Positions 52,401 through 62,012 of a stretch of 64,000 nt of DNA are shown piece by piece (position 1 is the first letter of the stretch; each line of letters opens with the position of its first letter). Below the pieces are notes generated by a model. It was not told the DNA's origin, did no database searches, and saw only the letters and a list, made by a program, of their open reading frames with translations. Made by a program: the position numbers and the translations under genes. The DNA is from Lachnospiraceae bacterium UBA7143 (GTDB lineage: Bacteria > Bacillota > Clostridia > Lachnospirales > Lachnospiraceae): assembly GCA_002491905.1 (NCBI GenBank), contig DKWV01000053.1, positions 69,953 to 133,952 on the forward strand, read 5' to 3'.

Positions 52401-55400
52401 TTCTGGAACATATGCTTGCAATGGATCAGATATCCAAGTCCGAGTATTATGAACGGCTTATGAGTCTCGTTAAACAGTACTTTGAAGGCGATCCAGAGCA
52501 TCAGGATCAGATATGGGATGTGGAAGAATCCTACCACGATTATCTGGAATCCATCAAAGAAACCTATAACTGGATCGAGATATTCCTGGATAACCTTGCA
52601 AAGAAAGCCAATGCGCTGATCGACAAGGCAAGTAAATTCATTACATGGTCTAAAAAGAATGCGATGATAAACCGCGCTGTAAAGGCGACTGATAAGCAGA
52701 TCACAGGGCAGACCAATGCCTATGCCTATTATGCAGAAAAGGCACGGAAAGTAGGCCTGAATAACGCTTACATTGATAAGATCCAGAACGGCACCCTTAC
52801 TATGGAAGATATGTATAATGAGGGGCTTTCTGGTAAGATTGAGAAGTACCAGGAGTGGTATGACAAAATGGTCGCGTGTTCAGATGCCATTAATGAACTG
52901 TATGACCAGGAACGCGATCTCATTAAGCAGAAGCTGGACAACGTGCTGGATTATTACAATGATCTCGATTCGTATATGTCCTCCATTGTGTCAAAGATGG
53001 ACAGTTTTATCTCCGTCATGGACGACATGGGAAAACGTTCCTCTCTAACCGATTTATTGGAACAGTTTGCGGCGGCAAATGAACAGATCGCGCATTTTCA
53101 GTCTCAGACTACCACAACCCAAAAAGAGAATGAAAAGAATTATTTTGATAGTTCCAAAAAGGTAGCTGCGGCACGGAAAAAAGACCAGGAAGAATTAATT
53201 GGTTCCCTTACCTCGGAGAAAGAGCAGGCCGTTACTGGTGTACAGAATACAGGAACTTATAAAAAACTTTTACAGGATATCGCTAAAGCGGAATTGGCAG
53301 TTGAAAAACAGCAGGCTACTTTAAATAAGATTGACCCCAATAGAGATAAAAACGGAAAGCAAAAAGAGGCTGCACAAAAGAATCTTGACCAGCTACAGGG
53401 AAAAGTAGATGACCTGATTGCCAAACGTGATGATATAGCGGCGAATGTATCTGCTAATGATGTTGCTGAGTATTCAAAACTATATGATCAGCAGAAGAAG
53501 CTTCTGGATAAACAGGAGACATTGCGCGCGAAATTATTAAAAGATATAAAAACAGCGCAGCTCAATGTTGATAAGCAGAAAGATATATTAAATAAGATTG
53601 ACCCTAATAAGGATAAAACTGGGAAGCAGAAAGAGGCCGCTTTAAAGAAGCTTGACCAGTTGACTGGTAAGTTAAATGAGCTACAGAACAAATATGACAG
53701 CGGAATATTACTGCTTTCTAAAAATGAAATAACCAACCTTGAAAAGATACAATACCAGATGCTGAATATCGCTGGAAGCCGCGATAACGCAATTAAGTCA
53801 CTTGAACATGAGCTTGGACTTGCAAAAGGCGAAATTCACCAAAAAACTGACAGCCAGAAAATAATGTATCAAATCAATGCGGTTGATAAAGAGTTAAAAT
53901 CTTCTGCAACATATCAGAAACTTATGCAGGATATTGCTGCACAGGAAGAAAAGATTTATAAAGAACAGCATAAGTATGATGGTAAAAAAGTAAGCAATGG
54001 ACAGCTGGCTGCACAACAGAAAAATTTAGATAAAATGAATGCCCAGCTTGATGCATACAACGAGAAGAAGCTTCAGCTTGAACAGAATGCAACCGCTGAT
54101 ACCGTTGGCGAATATGCGAAAGTTTACGATGCGTGGCGCAAATTGCAGGATCAACTGGATGCTGGTAAGGTTCTTTCTGTAGCTGAATATAAAAATTATA
54201 ACAAATATAATGACCAGCTGAAGCAGTTTGCAGAGGAACGCTCCTCTATTCTTAAAGATCTTAATATTCAGTTAGAAAAAGTTCTCAACCCTTCAGAAAA
54301 TTTGGATCTGAATTATTCTGACATTTACAAAAAACTGTTAAAAAACATTGAAAACACAGAAAAGAAAATTGATAGATTTAGTGAAAAAAATGATGGAAAA
54401 TATGATAAGGAAATTGAAAGATTAAATTCCAAATTGGCAGAATATTATGACCTTTGGCATGAATTAGGAGAAAATGCGACTGTTGGTACAATTGACGAAT
54501 ATTACGAATTATACCAAAACAAACTAAAGCTTGAAGAAACGATAAGTAAGCTTCAATATAAGATGCAGCAGCACGGAAATTTAAAGCCAATCGACGAAGC
54601 ACATTTAGAGAAAACCATTGAAAAATTAGAGGCCGTTAATAACCGACTAGATGAGCTTGTACAAAAAAAGGCTGAAGTAGAGGAACAAGCAAAAAATCCG
54701 ATAGGCAAAATAGATATTATCAACCGTGAATACGAAGAGGCTGCAGAAGGTATCTATAAGAGTTATCATGATCAGATCGACAATATTGATGCAAGGATGA
54801 AAACTGCAAAACAATACCAGGATCTACTTGCCAAAATGCAGAATCTTGAAAATATCCGTGACACAAAAGGACTCAATGCTTCCCAGGAGAAAACGTTAAA
54901 GAAATATACCGAAGAACTGGAGGCACTGGAAAAAGGCGGCACTGGCGATAACATTGCCAACTATATGAAAACATGGGAACAGTGGTATGCCCTGCAGCAG
55001 AAAATAAATGATGGGAAGAAACTGAGTACAGCCGATGCCGCAAAGTATGACAGCCTGAAATCCCAGCTTGATGCGTGGAATAAAGAGAAACAGACGCAGA
55101 TCAGTGACCTTATCGACCTGATGAATGATGACCTGGAAAAGCTCCGTGAAACCAACGCTGAAAATATTGCTGAGGCAGAGCAGGAAATCAACAGTTATTA
55201 TTCCAAAGTTTATGAGCTGGCAAAGCAGATCGCAGAGTATAATATCAACACACTGAAAGAACAGCTTGCCTATCTGGATGCCTATATCAGCTATTACAAA
55301 GATTTAGTATCCCTGTATGACCAGTTCTCTGGCGATAAACTTTCCAGACTTTTGACTGACCTTGACGAAGGCGCGTTTAGTGACCAGCTCCAGGTATACG

Positions 55401-56881
55401 AGAAGTATCTTGTTACCTTACAGTCTAAATATGACGCCACCCTGTCCGAGATAAACGAATATAAACAGCTTATTGATGCAATAGACACCAATGATTTCCA
55501 GGCATCTATGGATCTGTTCCAGAAGGCAATGGACAACTACAAGGCTGCCGGTAATACAGAAATGGCTGACAGATTACAGTCTGTGCTTGACCTTCTCAAT
55601 GAACGCGCTGTAGATGCGGATAACTGGGATGAGTATGCAGACCTGTGGCTGAATGAATGGGAACAGGCACTTGCAGAAGCAAAATCCGGGCTGATTGAGA
55701 CGGCTGGTTCCATACAGGAAATCAACGATGCGCTCCGCGAGGTAAGATTCTCAAATGTCACGGATGCACTGGAGGAACTGACAAGGGCAGGTAATGTCCT
55801 CTCTTCCATGTCAAATCTGATACAGGATACATGGCTGTATGAAGGCGACGGACTTTCCGAGTATGGTAAGGCTAAGGTTGCACTGCTTGTATCACAGCTT
55901 GAGAATGCACAGGGAGCCGCAAATGAGTATCTGGAACTGGTAAAGAAGATACAGGACAATGAAGATACGTATGCTTCCGATCAGGCTTATCAGGATGCGC
56001 TTGCAGAGGCGACACAGAACTATTATGATTCCCTCTCCAATGCGGCTGATATCGAGAATACTATCGTAGATATCATGAAGAAGGCGCAGGAAGAAGAGGT
56101 TTCCAATTGGAAAGATATCATCGCTGCGAGAAAAGAAGCCCTCAGTGCAAAGAAAAGTTATTATGATTTCGACCGTACAATTAAGGATAAAAACAAAAAT
56201 ATCGAAGCACTAAAAGCTGAATTGGCAGCCATTAACGAGGTAAACACAGCCGAAGCCAAAGCCCGTAAAGCCAAACTGGAAGCACAGTTAAAAGAGGCTG
56301 AAGATGACCTTGCAGATACCAAGATCGAGCACGAATATGATCTACAGGTAAAGGCTCTCGATGACTGGGCTGATAAACTGGAAGATGCCCTGGACGATTC
56401 CACAAACACTGTGCAGGAATCTTTGGAATCCCAGAAGAAGATCATTGAGGAGGCGAAAGAACTTTACCGCACTTCCACTGATTCCGTGAATGAAACAATG
56501 GATAAGATCGTGAATTTCTACAGCGGAATGGGTATGAGTATCGACGGGATTGAAACCGCAAAGAATGAAAGCAGTGGAATCAGATCTGCACTGGAACAGC
56601 CTGAGTTTAAGGACAAACTGGTAAGCATGATGTCTGACAGGATTGTGCCTGACCTTGGCGGTGTGTTGGATACTGTTAACAGAACGGAAAATTATCAGAT
56701 GAATAACAGTGATAACAGACCTGTGGAGATCAATACGTATTACGATTCATTATTGAGGGTAGATGGAAATGTGGATAAGAATACGTTACCTGAGTTAAAA
56801 GTACTTTTGGAAGAATCATATCAGTATACATCTAAACAGTTATATAGTGAACTGAAGCGTGTTGGATACAGTAAATATTAG
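49415..56881 (+). CDS. Tape-measure protein, exon 2
   Basis: 2,488 residues continuing exon 1. Helical throughout, with a hydrophobic patch (LGISTAALGALIAGAAVISAAAVAY) near the start, a second near exon-2 residues 400-600, and a long coiled coil. Around exon-2 residues 1280-1430 a module repeats (NKIDPNxDKxGKQKEAA..KxLDQLxGK), with looser copies to ~1900. The ATG at 49412-49414 is the last intron triplet, so it is not a start; it has no ribosome site. 53.1-54.9 kb is clearly AT-richer than the rest, a sign of mosaic origin. Confidence 0.9.
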   Translation, partial: QLQNLGNFSNAINEYIKMGTLAGNVEKTLSDSLKGLTTSQILAKVSTHKLTDELKLQLITEYASDAETYQTVTALNALSASETAATGTTAGLSAAFQGLASSLGISTAALGALIAGAAVISAAAVAYRQYKQHLEAVRQETAQAADVYKDSSSSVEEYASRYQSLHSALLAAKGDEEKTCQIKKQLLELQTELNDKFGDAYGTINLVTDAYKDQTDAIRAYNREAAQTFLNENAGGIEDAAEAMTRERHYNLSYTGVSSATGKGKALMEVAEKYAGQGVTALDESGDGSTFSLHLKSDAQSAYDTINAFASDLRAKAKELGDEHMFDDVLEISSSELNRAKSVIDDYGEIFTRSLIAEIASDDEKATVYNEALKAVEAYNNAVLNSKDPFSDKTVENAREKLAEIKDLINSDSGWDKYAPVTDSVFEQADTGLLDFNDRMQADTGMKKLAQDLDGMDRTDLSSLNPGENASFDRLKESAEDYGLQINDVIDTLVRLGYIQDEVQDAASTSKDWSPSIFHDDIIEDLEKQVKPVMSAIQNAWQDAYNSDGSFAVDPTKALDAVSSIKNAIDSINGNEALGIKIDTSSLENLSRVLTDTESGESKVEAAYSRIVDAVMNEFLPAMQGMDGSQFPIMQSFLESMGILNAEELMIQSLGYSYETYTAAKEAAANTGASLNADINETASLLETEGLMASDDAQQIMDYMLAKYAASGGSISVDDTIFQLAKEYGWLADLIDQWGLYYNTSKKGYGNTSGSKNLGIGNYTPVTATDTKRNAKVKSPKDSDIPSAGSRGSSAKSARTETDALSNLNSEMDKLQSSYKSLCDIRDTYNQNGKITVDQYQELTNMGFTFLSQLVDENGQLGLNASAFERLSQAKLQEMQIQMAKNAADTINGLKTEAAAVEYLTYANEQLRDAALGAAEAQLEAAVANANAQGGKRAEAAQQIYQGYQASKQMASKVDFSFTPSSSVSSPAATAEPADTKSSANPTDAYNKEKSLLEHMLAMDQISKSEYYERLMSLVKQYFEGDPEHQDQIWDVEESYHDYLESIKETYNWIEIFLDNLAKKANALIDKASKFITWSKKNAMINRAVKATDKQITGQTNAYAYYAEKARKVGLNNAYIDKIQNGTLTMEDMYNEGLSGKIEKYQEWYDKMVACSDAINELYDQERDLIKQKLDNVLDYYNDLDSYMSSIVSKMDSFISVMDDMGKRSSLTDLLEQFAAANEQIAHFQSQTTTTQKENEKNYFDSSKKVAAARKKDQEELIGSLTSEKEQAVTGVQNTGTYKKLLQDIAKAELAVEKQQATLNKIDPNRDKNGKQKEAAQKNLDQLQGKVDDLIAKRDDIAANVSANDVAEYSKLYDQQKKLLDKQETLRAKLLKDIKTAQLNVDKQKDILNKIDPNKDKTGKQKEAALKKLDQLTGKLNELQNKYDSGILLLSKNEITNLEKIQYQMLNIAGSRDNAIKSLEHELGLAKGEIHQKTDSQKIMYQINAVDKELKSSATYQKLMQDIAAQEEKIYKEQHKYDGKKVSNGQLAAQQKNLDKMNAQLDAYNEKKLQLEQNATADTVGEYAKVYDAWRKLQDQLDAGKVLSVAEYKNYNKYNDQLKQFAEERSSILKDLNIQLEKVLNPSENLDLNYSDIYKKLLKNIENTEKKIDRFSEKNDGKYDKEIERLNSKLAEYYDLWHELGENATVGTIDEYYELYQNKLKLEETISKLQYKMQQHGNLKPIDEAHLEKTIEKLEAVNNRLDELVQKKAEVEEQAKNPIGKIDIINREYEEAAEGIYKSYHDQIDNIDARMKTAKQYQDLLAKMQNLENIRDTKGLNASQEKTLKKYTEELEALEKGGTGDNIANYMKTWEQWYALQQKINDGKKLSTADAAKYDSLKSQLDAWNKEKQTQISDLIDLMNDDLEKLRETNAENIAEAEQEINSYYSKVYELAKQIAEYNINTLKEQLAYLDAYISYYKDLVSLYDQFSGDKLSRLLTDLDEGAFSDQLQVYEKYLVTLQSKYDATLSEINEYKQLIDAIDTNDFQASMDLFQKAMDNYKAAGNTEMADRLQSVLDLLNERAVDADNWDEYADLWLNEWEQALAEAKSGLIETAGSIQEINDALREVRFSNVTDALEELTRAGNVLSSMSNLIQDTWLYEGDGLSEYGKAKVALLVSQLENAQGAANEYLELVKKIQDNEDTYASDQAYQDALAEATQNYYDSLSNAADIENTIVDIMKKAQEEEVSNWKDIIAARKEALSAKKSYYDFDRTIKDKNKNIEALKAELAAINEVNTAEAKARKAKLEAQLKEAEDDLADTKIEHEYDLQVKALDDWADKLEDALDDSTNTVQESLESQKKIIEEAKELYRTSTDSVNETMDKIVNFYSGMGMSIDGIETAKNESSGIRSALEQPEFKDKLVSMMSDRIVPDLGGVLDTVNRTENYQMNNSDNRPVEINTYYDSLLRVDGNVDKNTLPELKVLLEESYQYTSKQLYSELKRVGYSKY

Positions 56882-56887
56882 TTAGTT

Positions 56888-56926
56888 TTAGGGTAATACA
56901 ACTATGATTTTGTTGTATTACCCTAA
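56888..56926 (+). terminator. Terminator between tape measure and Dit
   Basis: Perfect 15-bp stem TTAGGGTAATACAAC/GTTGTATTACCCTAA starting 7 bp after the stop, with a weak T run. Confidence 0.7.
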
Positions 56927-56968
56927 TTTAAACAGTATAAAAACTTAAATAGAAAGGGGCTGATTCAA

Positions 56969-57838
56969 ATATCTTTTTTAGATGCGAATTCATTTACTTT
57001 TGATGGAGTAAACAGTGAATCTTATAATTTAGAAATATGCTGGATTGATGATACGCCGGATGTGTCTGTGAACGGATTAAAACGAAACATTGAAAGCGGT
57101 ACTGTAAATCATGTCCGTTTAACAACAAACAATTATGGTATTACTTTTGAAGATAATATTGGATTTACATTTTATATTATAAAAATGGACAACAGCAATT
57201 TTTCCAGACCGGAATCAATGGCAATCAATAACTGGCTTACTGGTTCCACTACTCCAAAATTATTATATTTTAATGATGAAGATATACCATCAATACATTA
57301 TTATGCTGTATGCACAGAAATCGAGGATAAGGTATTCAATGGGCATTATGGTAAAAGAGTTGTATTTAAGACAAATTCCCCTTTTGGGTTTATGACGCCG
57401 GTAGAACGCAGATTTGCAGTCACAGGTTCTGATGAATTTGTGATTGATAACATTTCAGACACAATCACAGGCGTATACTATCCTACTATTCTTTTATCCT
57501 CTTCATCTGATGAAGACATAATGATTGAGAATATCAGCGATCATAAATCTGTTACATTAAATCTTTCAAAAATCACCCCTGATTCAGATGGAATAAAAAA
57601 TATTCTTATTCATAATGGAACAATGAAAATTTTAGATAAGAATAACAATGATGAATTAGTGCCACTGTGGAAGATCGGATTTGGGACAGACTATTCCAGT
57701 TATGTTTCTTCTACTGATGAATATATAAATAAATTTTACTGGCTCAGATTAATACGAGGGGCAAATAAAATAAAAATAAGTGGAAATTGTACAATTACTT
57801 TTGTTTTTGAATTCCCCAGAAAGGTTGGTTGCTTATGA
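56969..57838 (+). CDS. Distal tail protein (Dit-like), non-canonical start
   Basis: 289 residues if read from the ATA at 56969 (SFLDANSFTFDGVNSESYNLEICWIDDTPDV..). AGGGG lies 9 nt upstream; an ATT two codons earlier is the other option. The first ordinary codon, GTG at 57062, would remove 31 residues of clear N-terminal Dit sequence and has no ribosome site. Dit proteins form the ring joining tube and baseplate. Later PEFMAI/PFGFMTPVERRF and C-terminal galectin-like beta region agree. Coupled (ATGA) to the tail-tip gene. Confidence 0.78.
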   Translation: MSFLDANSFTFDGVNSESYNLEICWIDDTPDVSVNGLKRNIESGTVNHVRLTTNNYGITFEDNIGFTFYIIKMDNSNFSRPESMAINNWLTGSTTPKLLYFNDEDIPSIHYYAVCTEIEDKVFNGHYGKRVVFKTNSPFGFMTPVERRFAVTGSDEFVIDNISDTITGVYYPTILLSSSSDEDIMIENISDHKSVTLNLSKITPDSDGIKNILIHNGTMKILDKNNNDELVPLWKIGFGTDYSSYVSSTDEYINKFYWLRLIRGANKIKISGNCTITFVFEFPRKVGCL

Positions 57839-60800
57839 TATATTTAGTCAAGCCAACAGGTGACGTTCTTGGTTCATTAAACGGATTAAAAGAAGAAACC
57901 TGTAATGTTAAGCGTGTATTAACAGATATGTGGGAACTTTCTTTTGAAGTAAATAAGTATATTGATGAAAAAGACTTTAAGATATCTGACTATTATGAAT
58001 CCATATCAGAAAAAATGCAGATATGGCTGCAGACTGATTTGATTGATACGATGTTTGTTATTAATACCGAACCAGTAACCAGTAATAATGGTGTCCAGGA
58101 AACCAAGACAATCACTGCACATACTGTTGAAAGCGAACTGCAAAATAAATTTTTAAGACTGTTCTATATCAACAGTGGCAACTCTGCAAGTAAGGAATAT
58201 CTGGCAAAAGATAATATCAATTCTTACACGCAGCTGCCAGATGAATATGTCAGTCTTGTTAATTTTAATAATCCTGAATTATCTTTACTGCATTTGGCAT
58301 TAGAGGGTACAGAATGGTCTGTTGACGGGAACCTGAAAGACATCGAGCCGGAAATGTGTGTCAAAAAGTTTACATTTAGTGTAGAGGAACAGGATATTTA
58401 TTCCTTTTTAATGAACACCGTTGCTTCAACGGCACAGGTTATATTCTTTTTTGACCGCAAAAACCGTATTGTAAGTTTTAGGTCGTTTGACAATCTCGGC
58501 AAAGACACTGGTATTTTTATTGGGTTGCGCAATCTCGCGCAGCAGATTGATATTAAATCCACATCTGAGTCTGGATTAATCACAAAATACAGGCCAACCT
58601 GCAGTGAAAATATCGGAGTCGAATATGTGAACTTTGGCGATCCCTATATCTATAATTTAGATTACTTTGCCAATACACATAATGAGTATGGTGATTATAA
58701 ATACGTCACAGAAAGTTTTCATAATGAATATGTGGCATGGATAGCAAAGAGAAATGATAACAGACAGCAGTTCATTGATCTTACAAAAGAATATAACCAA
58801 AATTTAATCAGGATCGATGAGTTAAAGAACCGCCTGCCTAACGATGGGTGCCGTATAGATTACAAGACTTTTAAGGCTGATGAGTTATACTTTTCCCTAA
58901 ACGCATATGAAAATGCGCTTGCCACTCTCATCACGCTATACAAAGACGACTATCCGCAAAAATATACCTCTCCAGACGTTGAACTGGACGAAGAGCATCT
59001 TAAAACTACAATGTACTGGTACGATTATTATTCATATAAATATCAGATCGTTCCTTCTGTGTTGGAAGCAATGAAGATATGGTATGAAACAGATACAAGT
59101 GGTAATCTGACTATTGGCGGCGATGGGAAATACATAGTATGCGAAAACGGGAATCCAGCATATGCTGATAACATTGATATTGTAAAACCTGTTGATTCAT
59201 TTAAATATGAGTTTGAATTATACGGTTCGGATGAACTCCAAAATAAGAAAAAGGCGTGGATGGAGTGTGCTAATCTTCTGTATAAGGATGGATTCATTAC
59301 ACAGGGGACAAAAGAAAACCCAACGCAATATAATACACCTGATGAAAACGGATGGAATAGTTTAACGTCTGAACAGAAAAATCAGTTTACATCAATTACC
59401 GCATACAGGGAAACCTTAAATAATTATCTGGATTACATGTCATTTCATGTAAGGAAAAATTCAATAACAGGGACAGAATGCAAGGGTATTATTCGCCAAT
59501 GTGAAGATGCCATAGAACAGCGGCAACAGGAAATTGACAGATTACAGTCTGACAGTGATACATTGCAGGGAAAGCGTAATGCGCTCTCCTCTTCCGTCCT
59601 TCCGGAAAATAATTTCTCTTCTGATAACCTTAAAGTTTTCAGACTGCTGGTCCATGAAGCTAATTACAGCAATGAAAATATTGTAGTTACAAGTCTTGAT
59701 GATATCCTGACAAAAATAGATATCGCTGAGGAACTGTACCAGGACGCGCATAATAATCTGGCTGTTGTTTCCCAACCACAATATTCCTTTAAAACGACGA
59801 TAGATAACTTATTCGCTTTAGAAGAATTTGTCCCTCTGCATAAAGATATGGATATCGGTAATTTTGTAAGATTAATGCCAGACCTGTTCAGTGATGATTT
59901 TGTGAAATTAAGGCTGATATCAATAGAAACAAATCCTCTTATGCGCACTCCGGATATCTCTATTGAATTTTCAACTATGACAAAATCATTATCTGACATA
60001 AGTGACCTTACTTTTTTATTTGACGGAAATATTTCTGGCGGAGTAAGCAGATCATCCGGGGGTTCCAGTGGCGGCACATATGGAAAAAATAACGCTGAAA
60101 TCCAGATCGCAAACAATATGTTGAATGCACTGCTTAAAACCGAGACGTTTGGAACACAGGTGTCTGATGTGATATTGGACAGCATCCGTGCGAACAGTGG
60201 CAATTTCAAAAAGCTTATCGCACACAGCGGTATCTTTGATACGTTGGAATCAGGTGAAGTCAAAGTTAATGGCGAATGTCTTACTGATGTCATTAAGTCT
60301 TTAAATTATGTCGCTGATACAGAAGGCAGTATGCTTAATTTAAAAGATGGATCTATTGATTTTGCAGGAGGCTCCCTGACGTATGACAAAGAAAAAGGGT
60401 TAATCATAAAAGGTGCCAAAGGAAAAACTTCTGTAGATGGATCATCCGTGAATACAGGTGCGATTGTGTCAAATAACTACAATGGCACATCTGCTAACCC
60501 ACTCGGGAATACAGAAGGTTCCATTATTGATTTAACAGATGGGCAGTTTAATTTTGGCGGTGGAAAGCTAAAGTTTAAAGAAGATACTCTTTCCGTTGAA
60601 GGTGATGTTACAGCAAATAACCTTGTTGCAAATAAATCTGGAACGATTGCCGGTTGGCATTTTGACCAGACTGGCTTTTATAAGGTTGATGAAAATGGCA
60701 AAAAGCAGATGGTTATTGGAGATAATGGAATTTCTGCTGGTGAAAAATTTCATCTTAATAGTAATGGCGTATCATTTATTTCTGGTGATTTAACCCCAGT

Positions 60801-61839
60801 ATATGATACTAGTATCGACTTAGAAAGTAATATAGTTCCAACAAATCCTTATATATATATTACTTTAGCAAATATGCAAGTCGGTGAATATTTTAAAATA
60901 ACGATTATATTCTGGGAGCATTGGGGAACATTAGAATCAAATAATTATGGTAGCACCTCACATTGTTTATATATAGTAGGTACTATAGAAAGTCGTTTTA
61001 GCGTTGATGTTGCATATGGAGTGAATTCATATAATTCGTTAAATTATAGCGATAACTTAACTGGCTCATATGATTTAGATAGCAGAGAACTTACAATATC
61101 ATTACCAAGTAGTATTATCAGGAATTATGATGATAGAGAACCAGCGGAGATTGAAAAATTTTTTACTGACGGATATGGCGATGGTATCAATAAACAAACT
61201 AAAAAGATCATCATTAATAGTACTACTTACAATGGCACTGTAATATATAATAAATTTGGAATTAAATTAGATACTCAAAATAATAATTTAAGCGGTGATA
61301 TGTTTGATTTATTTCCAGAGGTATTTCGTTCTTATAAAAATTTTTCTTTTAAACATTATCCAGAATTTGATTATATTAATACAGAACCAATTATCCAAAT
61401 TGATTCCTCGTCTCTAATACATAAAGGATTGACTACTTCTTCTTCTGGCACTAATCTTGCATCGTTAGATGGTAGTTTCGTTTTAAAATCATCATCGTCA
61501 AAACGGTATAAACATGATATTAAAAAAGTAGAATCTGATTCAGTGTCAGATGAAATAAATCCCAAAAAACTTTATGATATAGATGTTGTATCTTATAAAT
61601 ATAATAATGATTATTTACAATCTATAGATCAACGTTACGATACTGATATCCCTGGGTTTATCGCAGAAGATGTTTATGAAAAATATCCGATTGCATGTAA
61701 TTTAGACTCGCAGGGCAGACCCGAAATGTGGGAAATTAATATCATGTTTCCTGCCGCATTAAAATTAATACAGGAACAACATGAAGAAATAGAAAAATTA
61801 AAAGAAAGAATTGAAGTTTTAGAGCAGAAGATTTTGTAG
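57835..61839 (+). CDS. Tail-tip protein (Tal-like) with S74 chaperone domain
   Basis: 1,334 residues from the ATG at 57835, which overlaps the Dit stop; GAAAGG is upstream. Residues ~1-400 are the Tal/prophage-endopeptidase fold of tail hubs (YLVKPTGDVLGSLNGLKEETCNVKR.., WLQTDLIDTMFVINTEP); a coiled coil near 560-600; beta-repeat region (~800-1000, GSIIDLTDGQFNFGGGKL-type repeats); adhesin-like part; S74 autoprotease/chaperone at the end (SSSSKRYKHDIKKVE.., IPGFIAEDVYEKYP), which trimerises and usually cleaves itself. A terminal coiled coil closes it. Confidence 0.88.
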   Translation: MIYLVKPTGDVLGSLNGLKEETCNVKRVLTDMWELSFEVNKYIDEKDFKISDYYESISEKMQIWLQTDLIDTMFVINTEPVTSNNGVQETKTITAHTVESELQNKFLRLFYINSGNSASKEYLAKDNINSYTQLPDEYVSLVNFNNPELSLLHLALEGTEWSVDGNLKDIEPEMCVKKFTFSVEEQDIYSFLMNTVASTAQVIFFFDRKNRIVSFRSFDNLGKDTGIFIGLRNLAQQIDIKSTSESGLITKYRPTCSENIGVEYVNFGDPYIYNLDYFANTHNEYGDYKYVTESFHNEYVAWIAKRNDNRQQFIDLTKEYNQNLIRIDELKNRLPNDGCRIDYKTFKADELYFSLNAYENALATLITLYKDDYPQKYTSPDVELDEEHLKTTMYWYDYYSYKYQIVPSVLEAMKIWYETDTSGNLTIGGDGKYIVCENGNPAYADNIDIVKPVDSFKYEFELYGSDELQNKKKAWMECANLLYKDGFITQGTKENPTQYNTPDENGWNSLTSEQKNQFTSITAYRETLNNYLDYMSFHVRKNSITGTECKGIIRQCEDAIEQRQQEIDRLQSDSDTLQGKRNALSSSVLPENNFSSDNLKVFRLLVHEANYSNENIVVTSLDDILTKIDIAEELYQDAHNNLAVVSQPQYSFKTTIDNLFALEEFVPLHKDMDIGNFVRLMPDLFSDDFVKLRLISIETNPLMRTPDISIEFSTMTKSLSDISDLTFLFDGNISGGVSRSSGGSSGGTYGKNNAEIQIANNMLNALLKTETFGTQVSDVILDSIRANSGNFKKLIAHSGIFDTLESGEVKVNGECLTDVIKSLNYVADTEGSMLNLKDGSIDFAGGSLTYDKEKGLIIKGAKGKTSVDGSSVNTGAIVSNNYNGTSANPLGNTEGSIIDLTDGQFNFGGGKLKFKEDTLSVEGDVTANNLVANKSGTIAGWHFDQTGFYKVDENGKKQMVIGDNGISAGEKFHLNSNGVSFISGDLTPVYDTSIDLESNIVPTNPYIYITLANMQVGEYFKITIIFWEHWGTLESNNYGSTSHCLYIVGTIESRFSVDVAYGVNSYNSLNYSDNLTGSYDLDSRELTISLPSSIIRNYDDREPAEIEKFFTDGYGDGINKQTKKIIINSTTYNGTVIYNKFGIKLDTQNNNLSGDMFDLFPEVFRSYKNFSFKHYPEFDYINTEPIIQIDSSSLIHKGLTTSSSGTNLASLDGSFVLKSSSSKRYKHDIKKVESDSVSDEINPKKLYDIDVVSYKYNNDYLQSIDQRYDTDIPGFIAEDVYEKYPIACNLDSQGRPEMWEINIMFPAALKLIQEQHEEIEKLKERIEVLEQKIL

Positions 61840-61904
61840 TCTTCTGCTTTAAATTATGTAGAAGTATTGCATTTTTATAAAATATGCAAAGGAGGTGCAT
61901 TAAA

Positions 61905-62003
61905 ATAGAATTAAAAGTAAAAATGAAAATTGAAAATATTAAACAACAAATTTCAAATTTTGATTTTGATAACAAAAATTATGATCCCGCGAAAAGGAGG
62001 TGA
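61905..62003 (+). CDS. Small basic protein with putative ATA start
   Basis: 32 residues reading ELKVKMKIENIKQQISNF and so on to PAKRR. A perfect AGGAGG lies 9 nt before an ATA at 61905 (an ATT at 61899 is the other option); the internal ATG at 61923 has no ribosome site. The same arrangement is seen at the Dit gene. The stop TGA lies inside the ribosome site of the fibre gene, so coupling is likely. Function unknown; a leader peptide is possible. Confidence 0.5.
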   Translation: MELKVKMKIENIKQQISNFDFDNKNYDPAKRR

Positions 62004-62012
62004 TCGAAAAAT

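Noticed and set aside
49412..56881. Independent tape-measure gene beginning at ATG 49412
   Set aside because: No ribosome site upstream, and this ATG is the 3' end of the group I intron; the splice restores the frame to exon 1.
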